15,808 nucleotides of DNA, taken from Phycisphaerales bacterium UBA2266 (lineage in GTDB: Bacteria > Planctomycetota > Phycisphaerae > Sedimentisphaerales > Anaerobacaceae). Both the position numbers and the translations under genes were made by a program. Below, in pieces: positions 14,161 through 15,808 of the stretch. How positions within the stretch are numbered: position 1 is the stretch's first letter; every line of letters begins with the position of its first letter. The notes below the pieces were generated by a model. That model worked only from the letters and a program-made list of their open reading frames with translations. It was not told where the DNA came from and searched no databases. The DNA is taken from contig DDXG01000163.1 in the NCBI GenBank assembly GCA_002347125.1, forward strand, positions 1 through 15,808. The letters are read 5' to 3'.

Positions 14161-15408
14161 ATGACCACACGACGAGTCGTCATCACCGGCCTCGGCTGTG
14201 TAACTTCCCTGGCCGAAGAACCCGAAGCCCTGTTTGATGCCCTTTGCGAGGGTCGCAGCGGCATCTCGGCCATCGAAGGGTTCGACGCAAGCGCGTACCC
14301 CGTCCGTATCGGCGGGGAGATCAAGAGCTTTGATATTACGAAGTACATCCACGTGCGGGAAAGCCGCCGGATGGACTATTTCTCGCAGTACGCCATCGCC
14401 GCGGCGATTCAGGCTGTCAAGGACAGCGGGCTGGACTTTCAGAAGGAAGACCTGTTTCGCGCCGGCGCCATCGTCGCCACCGGCATCGGCGGCATCCGCG
14501 AGATCGAGGAGCAGCACCTGCGACTGCTCGACAAGGGCCCCAGCAAGGTCTCGCCCTTCTGCGTGCCCAAGCTTATGTCGAACGCCGCCAGCGGCAACGT
14601 CGCCATCCAGTTTGGGCTGCGAGGGCCCAACTTCTGTGTCTCCAGCGCCTGCGCCTCCAGTAATCACGCCATCGGCGAGGCCTACTGGAACATCCGTTCC
14701 GGACGCAGCGATGTCATAGTCACCGGGGGTTCCGAAGCCGCCATGTCGCCCATCGGGCTCAGTTCGTTCTGTGCGGCGAGGTCTCTGAGCACCCGAAACA
14801 ACGAACCGGAGAGGGCATCGAGGCCTTTTGACAAGGACCGCGACGGATTCATCCTCTCCGAAGGCGCCGCCATCCTCGTTCTTGAGGAGGAGAGCCACGC
14901 CCTGGCCCGCGGTGCACGCATCTACGCCGAGTTGACGGGCTACGCCGCCACGGATGACGGTTATCACATCACGGCGCCTCTGCCCGACGGCGCCGGGGCC
15001 GCCAAGGCCATGGAACTGGCCCTGGAGTGTGCCCGGATCGATCGCAAACAGGTCGATTACATCAACGCCCACGGCACCAGCACCGAGCTGAACGACATCG
15101 CCGAGAGTGCCGCCATTCGCACCGTTTTCGGCGACCACGCCTACAAGTTGCTCGTCAGTTCCACCAAGAGCAGCTTGGGCCACCTGCTCGGAGCCAGTGG
15201 GGCCGTCGAATTGCTGATCTGCTGCAAGGTCATCGAGAAGTCCGTCGTCCCGCCGACGATCAACCTCGATAACCAGGACGAGCGGTGCGACCTGAGGATG
15301 GATTTCGTCCCCAACGTGGCCCGCGAGGCCGACATACGCACCGCGCTGAGCAATTCCTTCGGGTTCGGCGGCCATAACGCCTGCCTTGTCATTACCCGGC
15401 ACGAGTAG
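14161..15408 (+). CDS. fabF: Beta-ketoacyl-ACP synthase II (KAS II)
   Basis: The protein has 415 residues, the normal size for FabF. It condenses acyl-ACP with malonyl-ACP in chain elongation. Cys164 in SSACASSNHAIG is the nucleophile, and His304 in NAHGTSTELND and His341 in SSLGHLLGASGAVE complete the Cys-His-His triad, with Lys336 in STKSSLGH. The GFGGHNACLV end motif is also typical. The ATG at 14161 fits the family start (TTRRVVITGLGCVTS), but no Shine-Dalgarno sequence is seen. Since the acpP stop is only 15 bases upstream, translation is probably coupled to acpP. HGTSTELND replaces the commoner HGTSTPLND; this lies outside the catalytic residues. Confidence 0.97.
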   Translation: MTTRRVVITGLGCVTSLAEEPEALFDALCEGRSGISAIEGFDASAYPVRIGGEIKSFDITKYIHVRESRRMDYFSQYAIAAAIQAVKDSGLDFQKEDLFRAGAIVATGIGGIREIEEQHLRLLDKGPSKVSPFCVPKLMSNAASGNVAIQFGLRGPNFCVSSACASSNHAIGEAYWNIRSGRSDVIVTGGSEAAMSPIGLSSFCAARSLSTRNNEPERASRPFDKDRDGFILSEGAAILVLEEESHALARGARIYAELTGYAATDDGYHITAPLPDGAGAAKAMELALECARIDRKQVDYINAHGTSTELNDIAESAAIRTVFGDHAYKLLVSSTKSSLGHLLGASGAVELLICCKVIEKSVVPPTINLDNQDERCDLRMDFVPNVAREADIRTALSNSFGFGGHNACLVITRHE

Positions 15409-15443
15409 GTCGTTATTGCCTCGCATCACTCGCCGCCGGCCGG

Positions 15444-15449
15444 TATAAT
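15444..15449 (+). promoter_or_regulatory. Possible -10 box for the exchanger gene
   Basis: A perfect TATAAT lies 52 bases before the GTG start of the exchanger gene. No convincing -35 box is found at 16-18 bases upstream, so this is a candidate only. Confidence 0.3.
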
Positions 15450-15501
15450 CCCGCCTTTGTCGCATCCGTTCCGTCTCCTGCATGTGTGAGGTTTTGCCGA
15501 C

Positions 15502-15808
15502 GTGAATCTCCTCTGGGCCGTAACGCTGCTTGTCGCAGGGCTTGCCATTCTCTGGAAATGCGCCGACCTCATGGTTGCCGGCGCTGTGGGGCTTGCCCGC
15601 AAGTTCGGCGTCAGCCCCGTCGTTATCGGCCTGACCATCGTCGCGATGGGCACCTCCGCCCCTGAAGTGGCCGCCAGCATCGCCGCAACTGTCCGTAACA
15701 TGGGGGATACCGCGCTGGGAAACGTCTACGGCTCGAACATCGCAAACCTCGCTCTCGTGGGCGGACTCTGTGCTTTGTTGACCCCCCTGACCGTCGCACG
15801 CAGCACCC
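15502..15808 (+). CDS. CaCA-family (Na+/Ca2+ or K+-dependent) cation exchanger, cut by the window end
   Basis: The visible 102 codons are open to the window edge. They start with a GTG that is the only candidate, since an in-frame TGA lies 15 bases upstream; GAGG is found ten bases before it. The first membrane segment is LLWAVTLLVAGLAILWKCAD. The alpha-1 repeat of the CaCA superfamily follows: VIGLTIVAMGTSAPEVAASI, then GNVYGSNIANLALVGG. The acidic residue of GTSAPE and the Asn of GSNIAN are the ion-coordinating positions of this family. Full members have about ten membrane helices and 310-370 residues, so roughly two thirds of the gene is missing. It follows fabF by 93 bases, with no obvious terminator between them. 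The transported ion cannot be told from this part. Confidence 0.92.
   Translation, partial: MNLLWAVTLLVAGLAILWKCADLMVAGAVGLARKFGVSPVVIGLTIVAMGTSAPEVAASIAATVRNMGDTALGNVYGSNIANLALVGGLCALLTPLTVARST

Noticed and set aside
1..15808. Search for tRNA, rRNA, CRISPR arrays, insertion sequences, toxin-antitoxin or defence genes
   Set aside because: No cloverleaf, spaced direct repeats, transposase, terminal inverted repeats or defence-type domains were seen. The window looks like core chromosome.

Overview
The window reads as a chromosomal segment from a high-GC member of the PVC superphylum, most likely a planctomycete of the Phycisphaerae type. The strongest lineage clue is a 76-residue basic protein at 8183-8413 that I recognise as the PVC signature protein. 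The planctomycete assignment is an inference from overall protein style. I see no tRNA, rRNA, CRISPR array, insertion sequence or phage gene.

Layout. (1) 5-985, plus strand: a TPR-repeat protein, possibly clipped by the window edge. (2) 1131-8086, minus strand: six tightly spaced genes read right to left. They encode a secreted serine hydrolase fused to a propeller-like domain, a PLP aminotransferase, a long NfeD with a ClpP-like protease domain, a short NfeD, the flotillin-like protein FloA, and a small membrane protein of unknown function. (3) 8183-9309, minus strand: a single-pass membrane protein with a SPOR-like C-terminus, then the PVC signature protein, ended by a hairpin terminator. 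(4) 9310-9684: a 375-base divergent control region. (5) 9685-15408, plus strand: a fatty-acid/phospholipid cluster rpmF-plsX-fabH-fabD-fabG-acpP-fabF. This is the order familiar from E. coli, but yceD, which usually precedes rpmF, is absent here. (6) 15502 to the window end, plus strand: the start of a CaCA-family cation/proton or cation/sodium exchanger.

How the genes work together. PlsX makes acyl-phosphate from acyl-ACP. FabD loads malonyl groups onto AcpP, FabH and FabF condense, and FabG reduces. Together they cover chain initiation and elongation except dehydration and enoyl reduction, which must be encoded elsewhere. acpP appears to have its own strong promoter, as expected for a very abundant protein. 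The NfeD-NfeD-FloA block is the known membrane-microdomain module. Here it sits behind an aminotransferase and an extracytoplasmic hydrolase.

The fatty-acid half is ordinary and well conserved. The items most worth a second look are the hydrolase-propeller fusion, the unknown gene attached to floA, the pairing of the SPOR-like protein with the PVC signature protein, the G8-G9 runs inside the NfeD genes, and a codon preference that changes with gene strand.
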